Of a DNA stretch of 64,000 nt, positions 1-8,430 are shown piece by piece (the first letter of the stretch is position 1; every line of letters begins with the position of its first letter). The stretch is from an uncultured Rhizobiaceae group bacterium (GTDB lineage Bacteria; Pseudomonadota; Alphaproteobacteria; Rhizobiales; Rhizobiaceae). A program made the position numbers and the translations under genes. Location: the NCBI GenBank assembly GCA_937930635.1, contig CALHCF010000003.1, forward strand, positions 330,272 through 394,271, read 5' to 3'. The notes below the pieces were generated by a model. It worked only from the letters and a program-made list of their open reading frames with translations. It made no database searches and was not told the DNA's origin.

Positions 1-979
1 AAAGCCGCCGTTGGCGGGTATAGTCAAAATATCCCGCACCAAAACCATAGGCCGCGCGCAGCCCGGTACGCACTGCCTTGAACAAACGCGATTGAGATCC
101 ATAGCCCAGAACACCCAGGGAAATATTCATCTGCAGATCCTGATTGCTCGTTGCCGGCGGCAATTTACCAAAGGCCAAAATAGCAGATTTTGTCACGTTG
201 GGTGCGTGAAAAACAATTGTCTTGTTCAGCAGATTCAACTCGGGCAAAGGGTTTTTAGCGGGTTGTCCGCCACCTGGAAGGTCCTTCAAAGCCCGGTCGA
301 TTGCCGCTGCAACCGTCTCCGGCTGCCCTGATCCGGCGGCTGCAATTGTTAACCCGTCAGTTGCGAAAGCGCCCTTGTGCCACGCCCGGATCGTATCAAG
401 ATCAATCTTTTCGATGTTGGTTGCGGGACGAATGGACCAAAACCTTCGATAGGGGTGGTCACTCATGAGGATCTCACGTGATAGATTCCACGCGATCCCC
501 TGCACGAGATTGTCACGCCCCCGGCTCGCCTTGACGAGTTTGGCGCGCTCACGCTGAAACCAGTTTTTTGAGAAGTTTGGACGCGCCAGAACATCGTTTG
601 CGATTTCAGCAGCCTTCATGAACTCGGCATCCGGTGTCACGATAAATCCGCGAATTTCTTCCGGTTGAACAAACAGCCTCGCCCCGGCATCCAGGTCCTC
701 AAAATCAGCGATGATCTGATCGGGCGTTTTCCCGGCAGCCCCGCCATTCAGCATCAGTTCCGTACCCACTCGCGCCGCCATTTCTTGCCCAATGGGCAAG
801 TCTGCCAGCCCACTGGGCCAGCTAATCGCGACAGCAGAACGCTTTGCACCTTCGATGGGATAATGCCAGAAAACATGCCCACCCGGGGTAGCCTGTCTTG
901 TGACCTCTGCCGACCATGCAGCAACAGCTGTAACAAACCAGACTGTACTGAAGATCGTTACTCGGCTGAGAAATCTCAT
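1..979 (-). CDS. M16 family peptidase, non-catalytic-type subunit (partial, 3' end outside window)
   Basis: This frame stays open from an ATG at 979 to the window edge, so no stop is seen and the ORF track omits it. The product starts with an N-terminal signal peptide (MRFLSRVTIF...) and then reads as an M16 (pitrilysin/processing-peptidase) fold, with a middle stretch typical of the family (NWFQRERAKL, then DHPYRR). Where active M16 subunits carry HxxEH, this protein has GTELMLNGG, so the zinc site appears to be missing. It begins three bases after the stop of the HxxEH-bearing M16 gene. The two therefore probably form the usual active/inactive periplasmic heterodimer. The protein substrate is unknown. 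Confidence 0.82.
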   Translation of the reverse strand, partial: MRFLSRVTIFSTVWFVTAVAAWSAEVTRQATPGGHVFWHYPIEGAKRSAVAISWPSGLADLPIGQEMAARVGTELMLNGGAAGKTPDQIIADFEDLDAGARLFVQPEEIRGFIVTPDAEFMKAAEIANDVLARPNFSKNWFQRERAKLVKASRGRDNLVQGIAWNLSREILMSDHPYRRFWSIRPATNIEKIDLDTIRAWHKGAFATDGLTIAAAGSGQPETVAAAIDRALKDLPGGGQPAKNPLPELNLLNKTIVFHAPNVTKSAILAFGKLPPATSNQDLQMNISLGVLGYGSQSRLFKAVRTGLRAAYGFGAGYFDYTRQRRL

Positions 980-982
980 AAT

Positions 983-2308
983 CTACCCTTCCTTAGGAAC
1001 GAAGTGAGTTGTGACACGACGATCAGCCTTGTCGATGGCCCTCATCAGGAAATCGATATCATCTTTCGAGACACTCCTGAGACGCTCAACATACCAGTTT
1101 ACCAGTTCTGGTTGGAAGCCATAGCTGAGGTTTTTGGCAACTTCATCGAAGACGTATTCAACAGAGTCGGCCTGCCGCTCGGCACTGCGTATCAACCGGT
1201 TTCGGACCCGATCAATCGTTGCCTGCGGAATGCCTTCCCGAGCAATGTCCGATATTGCCATGTCGAGTTGCGTAGTGGCTGATTCCGGCGTGACTTCATC
1301 ATCCAAACGCCCCTGGAAAAATATTATGGCCCGCTCATCAATGACCGTCCAGACGCCCACATCAAAGTCGCTGAAAACAAACCCGTCGATCCGAAGCGGC
1401 AGGGATAAACTGCCCTGAAGTGCTGATTCCAGAACACCCTTCAATACATCCATCATCGCCTGATTGCTTGAACGCCCTCTGTTCTTTGTAAGAGGGCCGG
1501 GCCAATCAGCAACGAAAATCCGTGCCACCGCAGGGTGGGCAACATAGCGATCACGCACAACCACCGTTTTATCGACCCGTCCCTGGGGAGGTTCTCTGCG
1601 CCAGGGTTGCTCGTTCACGGGTCCCGCCGCAATCCTCCCAAAAAAGGCCTCAACTTTTGCCGTCACTTCGTCCTTGCTGAGATCCCCGCCAACAAGCAAA
1701 ATCATATTGGCGGGATGGTAGTTTACCCTATGAAAAGAACGAGCCTGCTCAAGTGTCAGAGACGCAATAGACTGCGGCGTCCCAATAACGCTACGGGCAA
1801 CTGAATTATCTGGCAGGACAACCGGCCACATTTTGTCCCACTCGCGCCGGTGTGGGTTTTCTGAAAGCCGAAAATCGTATTCGCGTGACACGACCTTACG
1901 TTCATCGAGCATGAATTTTTCATCAAGTTCAGGACCTGTGAGAAGCCGTTGGGCAAACTTGAACATATCATCAAGTTCTGAGCGTGGCCCCCTGTTGAAA
2001 TAGGTTGTGATCAAGCCATTGACCCAGGCGTTACCGGTACGCCCATGGTAAGGCCGGTTACCGATTTTATTCGCATGCCAGTACATAAGATGCTCAAGAT
2101 AATGAGACAGCCCTTCAGGGCCATCAGCATCTGCTTCACCTGCAATAAATATCGATTGAACAGTTATGAGTTTCTGCCGCCTGTTTGAAAGCAGATAAAC
2201 GCCCCGTAGATTTGTATTTGTTTCAAGACGTATCAGCTCCGCGTGAGCGGAGGGCAGCAAGGGCATGTGACAAAGAAATACCAGAAGCGCAACAACAGCG
2301 CTTTTCAT
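983..2308 (-). CDS. M16 family zinc peptidase, catalytic subunit
   Basis: The frame is open to 2446, but I prefer the ATG at 2308 because it places a clean signal peptide (MKSAVVALLVFL...) at the N-terminus; an ATG at 2338 is the alternative. About 441 residues. The inverted zinc motif HYLEH (HxxEH) lies about 75 residues in, as expected for insulinase/pitrilysin peptidases. A second M16 domain with a conserved Arg/Tyr region near the C-terminus follows. It is likely periplasmic. The downstream gene on the same strand is an M16 paralogue lacking the zinc motif, so these are probably co-translated partner subunits. Neither the substrate nor a link to other genes is evident. Confidence 0.88.
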   Translation of the reverse strand: MKSAVVALLVFLCHMPLLPSAHAELIRLETNTNLRGVYLLSNRRQKLITVQSIFIAGEADADGPEGLSHYLEHLMYWHANKIGNRPYHGRTGNAWVNGLITTYFNRGPRSELDDMFKFAQRLLTGPELDEKFMLDERKVVSREYDFRLSENPHRREWDKMWPVVLPDNSVARSVIGTPQSIASLTLEQARSFHRVNYHPANMILLVGGDLSKDEVTAKVEAFFGRIAAGPVNEQPWRREPPQGRVDKTVVVRDRYVAHPAVARIFVADWPGPLTKNRGRSSNQAMMDVLKGVLESALQGSLSLPLRIDGFVFSDFDVGVWTVIDERAIIFFQGRLDDEVTPESATTQLDMAISDIAREGIPQATIDRVRNRLIRSAERQADSVEYVFDEVAKNLSYGFQPELVNWYVERLRSVSKDDIDFLMRAIDKADRRVTTHFVPKEG

Positions 2309-2436
2309 CACCCCAAAATTACCGCGCGGCATACCCATATTAAAATCCAAAACCTTCCTGATTTCACGCGCATCAACAATAGGCGCTTGAGCCGCACGAC
2401 ACTCCATGCAAAAAACAGACGAGTAAGATCGGGCAA

Positions 2437-2469
2437 GTCCGCTCAAAGTCCGCTCAAAGTTCGCTCAAG
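2437..2469. repeat. Three tandem copies of an 11-bp unit
   Basis: The unit GTCCGCTCAAA occurs twice exactly and a third time as GTTCGCTCAAG, head to tail. It lies between the M16 operon start and the ABC-ATPase remnant. A direct-repeat regulator site or simple slippage could explain it, and nothing else distinguishes these. Confidence 0.6.
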
Positions 2470-2534
2470 GGGAGTACAATCACGGTGCAAGTCCTGCGTA
2501 GTCCAACCGAAGCTGCCCCTCCGTGTCAACACAG

Positions 2535-2690
2535 ATGACCAATACCAGTTCAGCGATCCGGGTCGAAAATCTACACAAGAGTTTTGCCGATTTGGAAGTC
2601 CTCAAAGGCGTATCCATGGATGCTCACGACGGTGATGTGATCTTGTTTCGGTGGCTGGAAAACCGGGTTCCGGCCCTTAACAGGGCTTGA
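2535..2690 (+). pseudogene. Remnant of a polar amino acid ABC transporter ATPase (GlnQ/AapP-like N-terminus)
   Basis: A 51-codon ORF, too short for the track, begins MTNTSSAIRVENLHKSF and continues VLKGVSMDAHDGDVI. This is the standard beginning of a GlnQ/HisP/AapP-type ATPase, in the stretch that runs straight into the Walker A loop. Walker A never appears. After DVI the frame goes into an unrelated 15-residue tail and stops. It looks like the first about 36 codons of a deleted ABC ATPase gene, left seven bases upstream of the sugar-kinase start. It cannot function as an ATPase. An unrecognised small protein is possible but less likely given the family-specific wording. Confidence 0.65.
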
Positions 2691-2696
2691 TCCAGT

Positions 2697-3593
2697 ATGA
2701 CCAAGATCCTGCTTGCCGGAATTGCTGTTCTTGATTTCGTTTTTCAAGTTGATGCGTTTCCCGATGCGCCAAGAAAATACCGGGCGCGGGATGCCACTAT
2801 TGTTGGCGGCGGCAACGCTGCAAATTCATCTGTCGCCGTGTCACGGTTAGACGCTACAGCCATCCTCGCGGCGCGCCTGGGTAAGGATCAGGTCGCTGAC
2901 ATGATCCTTGCGGAACTGGGCAAAAACGCCATCGACTGTTCGCTGGTCCAGTGTTTTGAGGGACGGCGCTCATCCTTCTCTTCCATTTTGATTGATGACA
3001 CCGGCGAGCGGCAGATCGTCAACTACCGCGATGTCGGCCTGACCATGGATGCCGACTGGCTCGAGACAAGTCTGCCCGTTTCCTTCAACGCTGCGATGGG
3101 CGAGACCCGTTGGCCGGAGGGAGCACGCGTTGCAATGGAAGCCGCAAGGCAACGCGGCCTGCCCGGCATCATGGATGCTGAGGAGCCCGTTGGCGACTGC
3201 CTGCCCGCTATGGAAGCCGCCAGCCACACCGCATTTTCCGCCCAGGGTGCTGAGGATTTCACCGGCCAATCAGACCCTGAGGCCGCAGCCCTGGCAGCAG
3301 ACAAGGAACTCCCTGGAAAAGTCATCGTGACGGATGGTGAACGCGGTGTGGTAAGTATTCGGGATGGAAAACCCGTCTGGCACAAATCATTCCCCATCTC
3401 ACCCGTCGATACGCTGGGCGCGGGTGATGTGTGGCACGGAGCCTTTGCGGTTGCACTCGCCGAAGGGCAGAACGAAGACGAAGCCATCCGCTTTGCAAGT
3501 GCAGCAGCAGCCATCAAATGCACCCGTTTTGGAGGCCGCGAAGGCGCACCAACACGGAACGAAGTCAACCAATTCCTGAGGGAAAATCCATGA
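2697..3593 (+). CDS. PfkB-family carbohydrate kinase
   Basis: The 298-residue product is ribokinase-fold. The N-terminal substrate-binding signature GGGNAANSS lies near residues 38-46. The C-terminal PfkB signature DTLGAGD ends at the catalytic Asp near residue 244, inside the usual anion-hole sequence. It phosphorylates a sugar or sugar acid with ATP in the cytoplasm; the substrate cannot be read from sequence. The stop overlaps the start of an aldose 1-epimerase (ATGA), so the two are translationally coupled and a hexose substrate is plausible. KDG kinase, fructokinase and sulfofructose kinase-like roles are all open. Confidence 0.9.
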   Translation: MTKILLAGIAVLDFVFQVDAFPDAPRKYRARDATIVGGGNAANSSVAVSRLDATAILAARLGKDQVADMILAELGKNAIDCSLVQCFEGRRSSFSSILIDDTGERQIVNYRDVGLTMDADWLETSLPVSFNAAMGETRWPEGARVAMEAARQRGLPGIMDAEEPVGDCLPAMEAASHTAFSAQGAEDFTGQSDPEAAALAADKELPGKVIVTDGERGVVSIRDGKPVWHKSFPISPVDTLGAGDVWHGAFAVALAEGQNEDEAIRFASAAAAIKCTRFGGREGAPTRNEVNQFLRENP

Positions 3594-4600
3594 GTATCAA
3601 AGAGCTTTTTGGCAAAACCGATGATGGTCAGGATGTCCATCGTGTGACACTGACGGGTGGAGGGCTGACCGCCAACATCATGACCTGGGGCGCCGCACTG
3701 CAGGATCTGAGGCTTGAGGGCCACGAACCGGCTCTTGTTCTTGGCTTCGACACGTTTGACGCCTACCCGGCCCATTCGCCTTATTTTGGTGCCATCCCCG
3801 GCCGTTTCTCAAACCGGATTGGCGGGGCGACTTTTGAGATTGATGGTAACCGCTATCACACAGATAAAAACTTCCTTGAAAAACATACCCTGCATGGAGG
3901 CGTCAAAGGCACGGGTCGTCGCAACTGGCAGATCGCCGATCTTGGCACGTCGCATGTCACCCTCACTTTGACCGACCCGGATGGCACAATGGGTTTCCCC
4001 GGCACCTGCATGATGACCTGCGACTACACGCTGAAAGCCGATGGTGTGTTGCATCTCGCCCTCACCACCCGCTCTGACGCTCCAACAGTTGCCGGGCTCA
4101 CACATCACTCCTATTTCAATCTGGATGGGACAGCAGATTGTCGCGACCACGCACTGCAAATCTTTGCTGACCATTACCTCCCGGTTGATGAGGAACTTAT
4201 TCCAACCGGCGTAGTCGCCGATGTAACTGGCACGCCATTTGATTTCCGCACATCAAAATTTATCGGCTCAGATATCGAAGATAGTCTGATCTATGACCAC
4301 AATTTTTGCACCTCAAGAGACCGCCACGGGTTGCGGGAAGTCGCCATCGCTTCTTCACAACATTCGGGTGTTACGATGAGCGTGGCAACATCGGAACCCG
4401 GCCTGCAGTTTTATGCCGGGCACAAGGTCAACACACCCGTCGCCGGGCTGATGGGCAAACCCTACGGGGCCTATGCCGGGTTTTGTATGGAGACCCAGAA
4501 CTGGCCGGACGCCCCCAACCACTCAAACTTTCCCAACGCCATCCTGCGGCCTGATGAAGAATTGCGACAGGTCACTGAATACCGTTTCGACATGAATTAG
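3590..4600 (+). CDS. galM: Aldose 1-epimerase (mutarotase)
   Basis: It interconverts alpha and beta anomers of aldoses. The ORF track extends upstream, but the ATG at 3590 overlaps the kinase stop and gives the normal 336-residue length. Seen: the substrate loop FSNRIGGA, the catalytic-His segment THHSYFNLDG and the catalytic-Glu segment METQNWPDAPNH near the C-terminus, all classical GalM landmarks. With the upstream PfkB kinase it forms a two-gene sugar-utilisation unit, convergent with the ABC importer genes 25 bp away. No regulator or transporter for this pair is adjacent. Confidence 0.92.
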   Translation: MSIKELFGKTDDGQDVHRVTLTGGGLTANIMTWGAALQDLRLEGHEPALVLGFDTFDAYPAHSPYFGAIPGRFSNRIGGATFEIDGNRYHTDKNFLEKHTLHGGVKGTGRRNWQIADLGTSHVTLTLTDPDGTMGFPGTCMMTCDYTLKADGVLHLALTTRSDAPTVAGLTHHSYFNLDGTADCRDHALQIFADHYLPVDEELIPTGVVADVTGTPFDFRTSKFIGSDIEDSLIYDHNFCTSRDRHGLREVAIASSQHSGVTMSVATSEPGLQFYAGHKVNTPVAGLMGKPYGAYAGFCMETQNWPDAPNHSNFPNAILRPDEELRQVTEYRFDMN

Positions 4601-4625
4601 GCAGACCAGCACATGGTGCTTTGGG

Positions 4626-5219
4626 TTATGTTTCACTTAGCGTCGCCGGCTGGCCATCCAGTCTAAGAAGACGATCCGCCAACATATCGGCCTCCGCCTG
4701 AGAATGGGTAACGAAAAGCGTTGTGCAACCGTTTGCAGCGATCAGATCGCGGCTCAGTGCCAACATTTCCGTAACCCGTTCCTGGTCGAGTGAGGCAAAG
4801 GGTTCATCCATGATTAACAAATCCGGTTTGATCGAGAAGGCACGGGCCAGCGCCAGGCGACGCCGCTGGCCAAGCGACAATTGTGCCGGAAAAAGCGTCT
4901 CCTTACCTGCCAAGCCAACATCCGCCATGGCGCTTGCCGCCACCTGGGGTGCTACATTTGTCACCAGGGTAATGTTCTCAAGTGCGCTGCGCCAGTTCAG
5001 CAGGGTCGGCTCCTGAAAAACCATTGCCAGCGCATCTGGTCGTTCAACTCTGCCGGTATAGGCTTCATCCAAACCGGCAATAATGCGTAACAGCGAAGTC
5101 TTTCCCACACCGGACGGGCCAAGAAGCGCCACCGTCTCTCCTGCCTGAACAGAGAATTTGAGCGGAGCCAGAATCCGGGTCGCACCAAAGGCCTTGCCTT
5201 CAATATCAACAGAGATCAC
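4626..5219 (-). CDS. ABC transporter ATPase, nitrate/sulfonate/taurine type (SsuB/TauB-like)
   Basis: The product has Walker A GPSGVGKT (about residues 34-41), a Q-loop (FQEP), a signature written LSLGQRRR instead of LSGGQ, Walker B LLIMDEP and the H-loop THSQAEA. I chose the GTG at 5219 because it overlaps the permease stop (GTGA) and sits just after GGAGG; a GTG at 5231 is the alternative. At about 197 residues it is shorter than most SsuB proteins, lacking extra C-terminal sequence. It is the last gene of a three-gene importer operon and powers uptake through the adjacent permease. Confidence 0.88.
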   Translation of the reverse strand: MISVDIEGKAFGATRILAPLKFSVQAGETVALLGPSGVGKTSLLRIIAGLDEAYTGRVERPDALAMVFQEPTLLNWRSALENITLVTNVAPQVAASAMADVGLAGKETLFPAQLSLGQRRRLALARAFSIKPDLLIMDEPFASLDQERVTEMLALSRDLIAANGCTTLFVTHSQAEADMLADRLLRLDGQPATLSET

Positions 5220-5977
5220 GCCCGCCTCCACCGGCTGGCCGCCTGCTCGGCGGGCCGCAGCACAAATGCTTCGATCGCTAACATCACGGCGATGAACGCG
5301 AAGGCATATGCGAGCACACGGCCGACATCAAAAAGCTGGAAATAGAGATGGATCTGAAACCCCACACCGTTGGAACGGCCCAGAAACTCGACCACCAGAA
5401 CAATCTTCCAGATCAAAGCGATGCCCGACCGGGCGGCCGCCGCGATATGGGGCGCCAGTTGCGGCAAAAGAATGTGCCGCAAGCGCTTTCCCGGCTTCAT
5501 ATGAAAGACCTTGGCCAGATCATCCAGATGGGAATCAAAAGCCCGTGCACCCTCCCGGATCATCACGGTCACCATCGGGATCTTGTTCAGGGAAACTGCA
5601 AGAATGGCAGCCACTTCCGTAAGACCAATCCATATATAGCACAGCACGATTGCGACCAGGGCAGGAAGGTTCAGCAAAACCACCAGCCAGGGGTCAAACC
5701 AGCGGTCGAACCCGCGGCTTCGCCCCATAATCAAACCCAGCGCCAGACCGATGAACATGGCAACAACAAATGCCGCTAAAACCCGCAGCAGAGTTGCGAC
5801 GAGGTGACCAAAAAGCTCGCCGCTCGCCGCTTCCTGCCAGATCAGCTGCACCACGATCCAGGGCGAGGGAAGCACACCTGGATCATCACCAATCCAGGAT
5901 GCAACGGCCCAGAACGAAACAAAGACCGCAAGAGAGGCAGTGCGGATTGCTGTATTGCTGAAACGATCAGTTACCAA
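5216..5977 (-). CDS. ABC transporter permease, SsuC/TauC type
   Basis: This is a membrane-spanning BPD-type permease of about 253 residues. It has a first TM segment after TDRFSNTAIR, five further hydrophobic stretches and a coupling loop centred on EGARAFDSHLDDLAKVF. The ORF-track start at 6112 would overlap the binding-protein gene by about 145 bp, so it is unlikely. A TTG at 5977, overlapping the end of that gene, gives the family's usual length, but the start remains uncertain. It sits between the binding protein and the ATPase in one operon. Confidence 0.85.
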   Translation of the reverse strand: MVTDRFSNTAIRTASLAVFVSFWAVASWIGDDPGVLPSPWIVVQLIWQEAASGELFGHLVATLLRVLAAFVVAMFIGLALGLIMGRSRGFDRWFDPWLVVLLNLPALVAIVLCYIWIGLTEVAAILAVSLNKIPMVTVMIREGARAFDSHLDDLAKVFHMKPGKRLRHILLPQLAPHIAAAARSGIALIWKIVLVVEFLGRSNGVGFQIHLYFQLFDVGRVLAYAFAFIAVMLAIEAFVLRPAEQAASRWRRA

Positions 5978-6941
5978 GATTGACGAACACACCGTCCGGC
6001 AAAGTGGTGGCTTTGCCAACCAGTTTCTCACCGCCAAATTTTGCCATGACTTCCAGCAGTTTCGCCGCCGCCTCTGGGTCAACACCACCTGGCTTAGGAA
6101 TGCCTGCAACAAATCCCGTTTTCAAGGCAGTGAAATCGGCGTCCTTGTCGGCCCGCATTTTCGGACGCAGGCGATCCCAGGCACTTTCATCTGAACTCAG
6201 CTTTTCCTTTGCCGCGCGGGAAGCCGCGATAAGTCCGGCAACAAGCTCTGGTTTGTCGCGCGCCATTTCTCCACGCACCACGTATCCAAGAAGCGGCAGG
6301 TCCGGGTCAAGCCCCAACGCTTTTGCCGCATCAGAAACCGACACCAGCGGCTTCATACCGCGAGCCCCCATCTTGGCGGCAAAGTGCCAGAAATTTATGG
6401 CGCCATCCGTTTCTCCCTTCAGCGCCGTCTTGAAAATAAGCGGAGGAGCACCAAAAGCCTGCTCCGTCGAGGCCTTGAGATCAAACCCGTATTTCTGTTG
6501 CGCATAGGCCTGCAGAATAAGCCAGCTTTTATCGACGGGCCCGCCAGCGATCCCGATTTTCTTGCCCTTCATGTCGACCAGCGATTGTGCCGCGCTATCC
6601 TTTGGTATCATCAGGCTGCCGACAGCCTTAGAATAGGGAATGAAGACAAAGTCCTTGCCTTCTGCACGCTGACGCGCCACCCAGATCCAGTCTGCAACAA
6701 CAATATCAGCCTCCCCCGCCTGGAACGCCACGCGGGTGGCGGCATTGCCTGCCATGCCTGTCACTTCGAGTTTGAAACCATTCGCCTTGTCGAGACCAAA
6801 GTGCTGAATCGTATCAAGTTCCCAATTGACCGTACCAACTTTCAATACAGCCGCTTTCAGCGTCGGATTATCCGCCCGCACCGAGACTGACGCTCCCAAA
6901 ACAATCAAAAACGCCATACAAAACTTGATAATACTACGCAT
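5967..6941 (-). CDS. ABC transporter substrate-binding protein, NMT1/THI5-like
   Basis: The 324-residue product has a signal peptide (MRSIIKFCMAFLIVLGAS...) and the NMT1/SsuA fold signature: KVGTVNWELDTI at the start, GEADIVVADW about 60 residues later, then the hinge region GKKIGIAGGP. A strong ribosome site (AGGAGG) stands 6 bases before the ATG. First gene of the importer operon. Family members bind sulfonates, nitrate, thiamine precursors, taurine or other small anions and organics, and nothing here identifies the ligand. No sulfonatase or assimilation gene lies beside it. Confidence 0.87.
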   Translation of the reverse strand: MRSIIKFCMAFLIVLGASVSVRADNPTLKAAVLKVGTVNWELDTIQHFGLDKANGFKLEVTGMAGNAATRVAFQAGEADIVVADWIWVARQRAEGKDFVFIPYSKAVGSLMIPKDSAAQSLVDMKGKKIGIAGGPVDKSWLILQAYAQQKYGFDLKASTEQAFGAPPLIFKTALKGETDGAINFWHFAAKMGARGMKPLVSVSDAAKALGLDPDLPLLGYVVRGEMARDKPELVAGLIAASRAAKEKLSSDESAWDRLRPKMRADKDADFTALKTGFVAGIPKPGGVDPEAAAKLLEVMAKFGGEKLVGKATTLPDGVFVNLGN

Positions 6942-7164
6942 ATATTCCTCCTGAGGATCACATCAGCTCCCAAAGCCTGACAAGAGATTAGGCGGCACCC
7001 TTTGAGGATGCAACCGGCATTTGCCTAAGCGCATGCAGGCGCGGCTCACGGTTCGCTCACACTCTCTTTTTGTAGCCCCAATCGCAGCCCGTCTGCCAAA
7101 AACCGCGTTGACCAGCCGTTCGTCCCGTTTCAGGGTATTGGAACATTAGTGAGGGAAGTCGGTC

Positions 7165-7953
7165 ATGAAGCTCTCAGGAAAAACCGCAATTGTCACCGGA
7201 GCAGCCCATGGCATCGGCTACGCCATTGCCCAAAGGTTCCTGCGGGACGGTGCTCAACTGGTTATCTGCGATATCGATGACGAGGCGGGAGAGAATGCGG
7301 CAACCGAGCTCGCCGCGCTTGGCGATGTTCGCTACATCCATGCTGATGTTGGAGAAAGGCTTGATGTCCACAACCTCGTTGCGGCAACCATCGATGCATT
7401 TGGAGATATCGATGTCCTGATCAACAACGCTGGAATCGTGATTGGTGGTGACTTTCTTGATATACCTGAAGAGGACTTCGACACGGTTTTGCGGGTCAAT
7501 CTGAAAGGGCCCTTCCTGTGTTCACAGGCTGTCGCGCGGCATATGGTCAAGAGGGTAGAGGCAGGCGGCCCGGCTGGATGCATCATCAACATGTCATCCA
7601 TAAACGCGACCCTCGCAATCCCCAGTCAACTTCCCTACACCGTGTCAAAGGGCGGTATTCGCCAGCTCACCAATGTAATGGCACAGGCCCTCGCCCCCCA
7701 TGGAATCCGTGTCAACGCCATCGGCCCCGGTTCCATTGCAACCCGGATGCTGGATACCATTAATTCAGACGAAGATGCAAAACGCCGCCTGCTTTCAAGA
7801 ACACCGATGGGGCGGGTTGGCGAACCTGAAGAGATAGCCGCTATCGCGTCATTTCTGGCCTCTTCAGATGCAAGCTATATCACCGGACAGACAATCTATG
7901 CCGATGGCGGACGTCTGGGGCTGGCTTACACGGTCGACAGTCAGCAAGAATGA
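7165..7953 (+). CDS. Short-chain dehydrogenase/reductase
   Basis: Classical 262-residue SDR. It has the cofactor loop TGAAHGIG near residues 11-18, the acidic residue CDID after beta-2 (favouring NAD(H)), NNAG, a catalytic Ser in INMSSINA, and YTVSK as the catalytic Tyr-Lys pair. The C-terminus reads ITGQTIYADGG, as in 3-oxoacyl-ACP reductase-like or polyol/sugar dehydrogenases. GAGGGAAG before the ATG is a good ribosome site. It is divergent from the importer operon, about 220 bp away, and the two could share control. Substrate unknown; sugar alcohol oxidation is one possibility. Confidence 0.9.
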   Translation: MKLSGKTAIVTGAAHGIGYAIAQRFLRDGAQLVICDIDDEAGENAATELAALGDVRYIHADVGERLDVHNLVAATIDAFGDIDVLINNAGIVIGGDFLDIPEEDFDTVLRVNLKGPFLCSQAVARHMVKRVEAGGPAGCIINMSSINATLAIPSQLPYTVSKGGIRQLTNVMAQALAPHGIRVNAIGPGSIATRMLDTINSDEDAKRRLLSRTPMGRVGEPEEIAAIASFLASSDASYITGQTIYADGGRLGLAYTVDSQQE

Positions 7954-7974
7954 TCCAGGGCCAATTCCCAAACA

Positions 7975-7998
7975 CTCCTGACATAACGTTGTCAGGAG
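7975..7998. promoter_or_regulatory. Perfect 9-bp inverted repeat upstream of the VOC/WYL-regulator operon
   Basis: CTCCTGACA and TGTCAGGAG flank a 6-base spacer, 43 bp before the VOC-protein ATG. No T-run follows, so it is unlikely to be the terminator of the SDR gene. A dyad of this size just ahead of an operon that encodes its own HTH-WYL regulator suggests an autoregulatory operator. This is inference. Confidence 0.5.
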
Positions 7999-8040
7999 GG
8001 GTATGAGAAAAAGGATGTGTCACAACCAAGGAGAGAAGAC

Positions 8041-8415
8041 ATGACACAGACCAAGCCCAAAAATTCAATCGCCTGGTTCGAAATCCCGGTTACTGATCTT
8101 GAGAAAGCCAAGAAATTCTACGGCAATGTGTTGCAGATCGGATTCCAGGACATGACGGAAGGTCCAAATCCGATCGCCATTTTTGACGTTGCCGATATGG
8201 AAAGCACACCTGCCGGTCACCTCTATAATGGAAAACCTGCGACAGACGGCACAGGCCCCACAGTCCATCTGGGTGTCCGCGACGGGCTGGAAAACGGTTT
8301 AGCCAGAATCAAAAATGAGGGAGGAAAGGTCCTGTCTCCGGCCATCGAAGTGCCGGCAGGCCGTTTCGCTTACTGTCTTGATCCAGATGGCAACAGCATT
8401 GCTGTCTTCGGTTAG
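8041..8415 (+). CDS. VOC (glyoxalase/bleomycin-resistance) superfamily protein
   Basis: I chose the ATG at 8041 over the longer ORF because AAGGAG lies 8 bases upstream and the protein then begins right at the first VOC strand (NSIAWFEIPVTD). 124 residues with two babbabbb-like halves, the helix EKAKKFYGNVL, and an ending LDPDGNSIAVFG, where family members place a metal-ligand Glu; here that position is not clearly acidic. The founding activities are glyoxalase I, dioxygenase and drug binding; none can be assigned. A WYL regulator follows 15 bp downstream, probably co-transcribed. Confidence 0.85.
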   Translation: MTQTKPKNSIAWFEIPVTDLEKAKKFYGNVLQIGFQDMTEGPNPIAIFDVADMESTPAGHLYNGKPATDGTGPTVHLGVRDGLENGLARIKNEGGKVLSPAIEVPAGRFAYCLDPDGNSIAVFG

Positions 8416-8430
8416 CAGGAACACATTGAT

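Noticed and set aside
2431-2530. Cobalamin or other riboswitch in front of the ABC remnant
   Set aside because: The repeats and a short CACGG stretch attracted attention, but no conserved core or box of a known class was seen.
3023-3775. 250-aa minus-strand ORF
   Set aside because: It is a shadow of the sugar kinase and epimerase genes.
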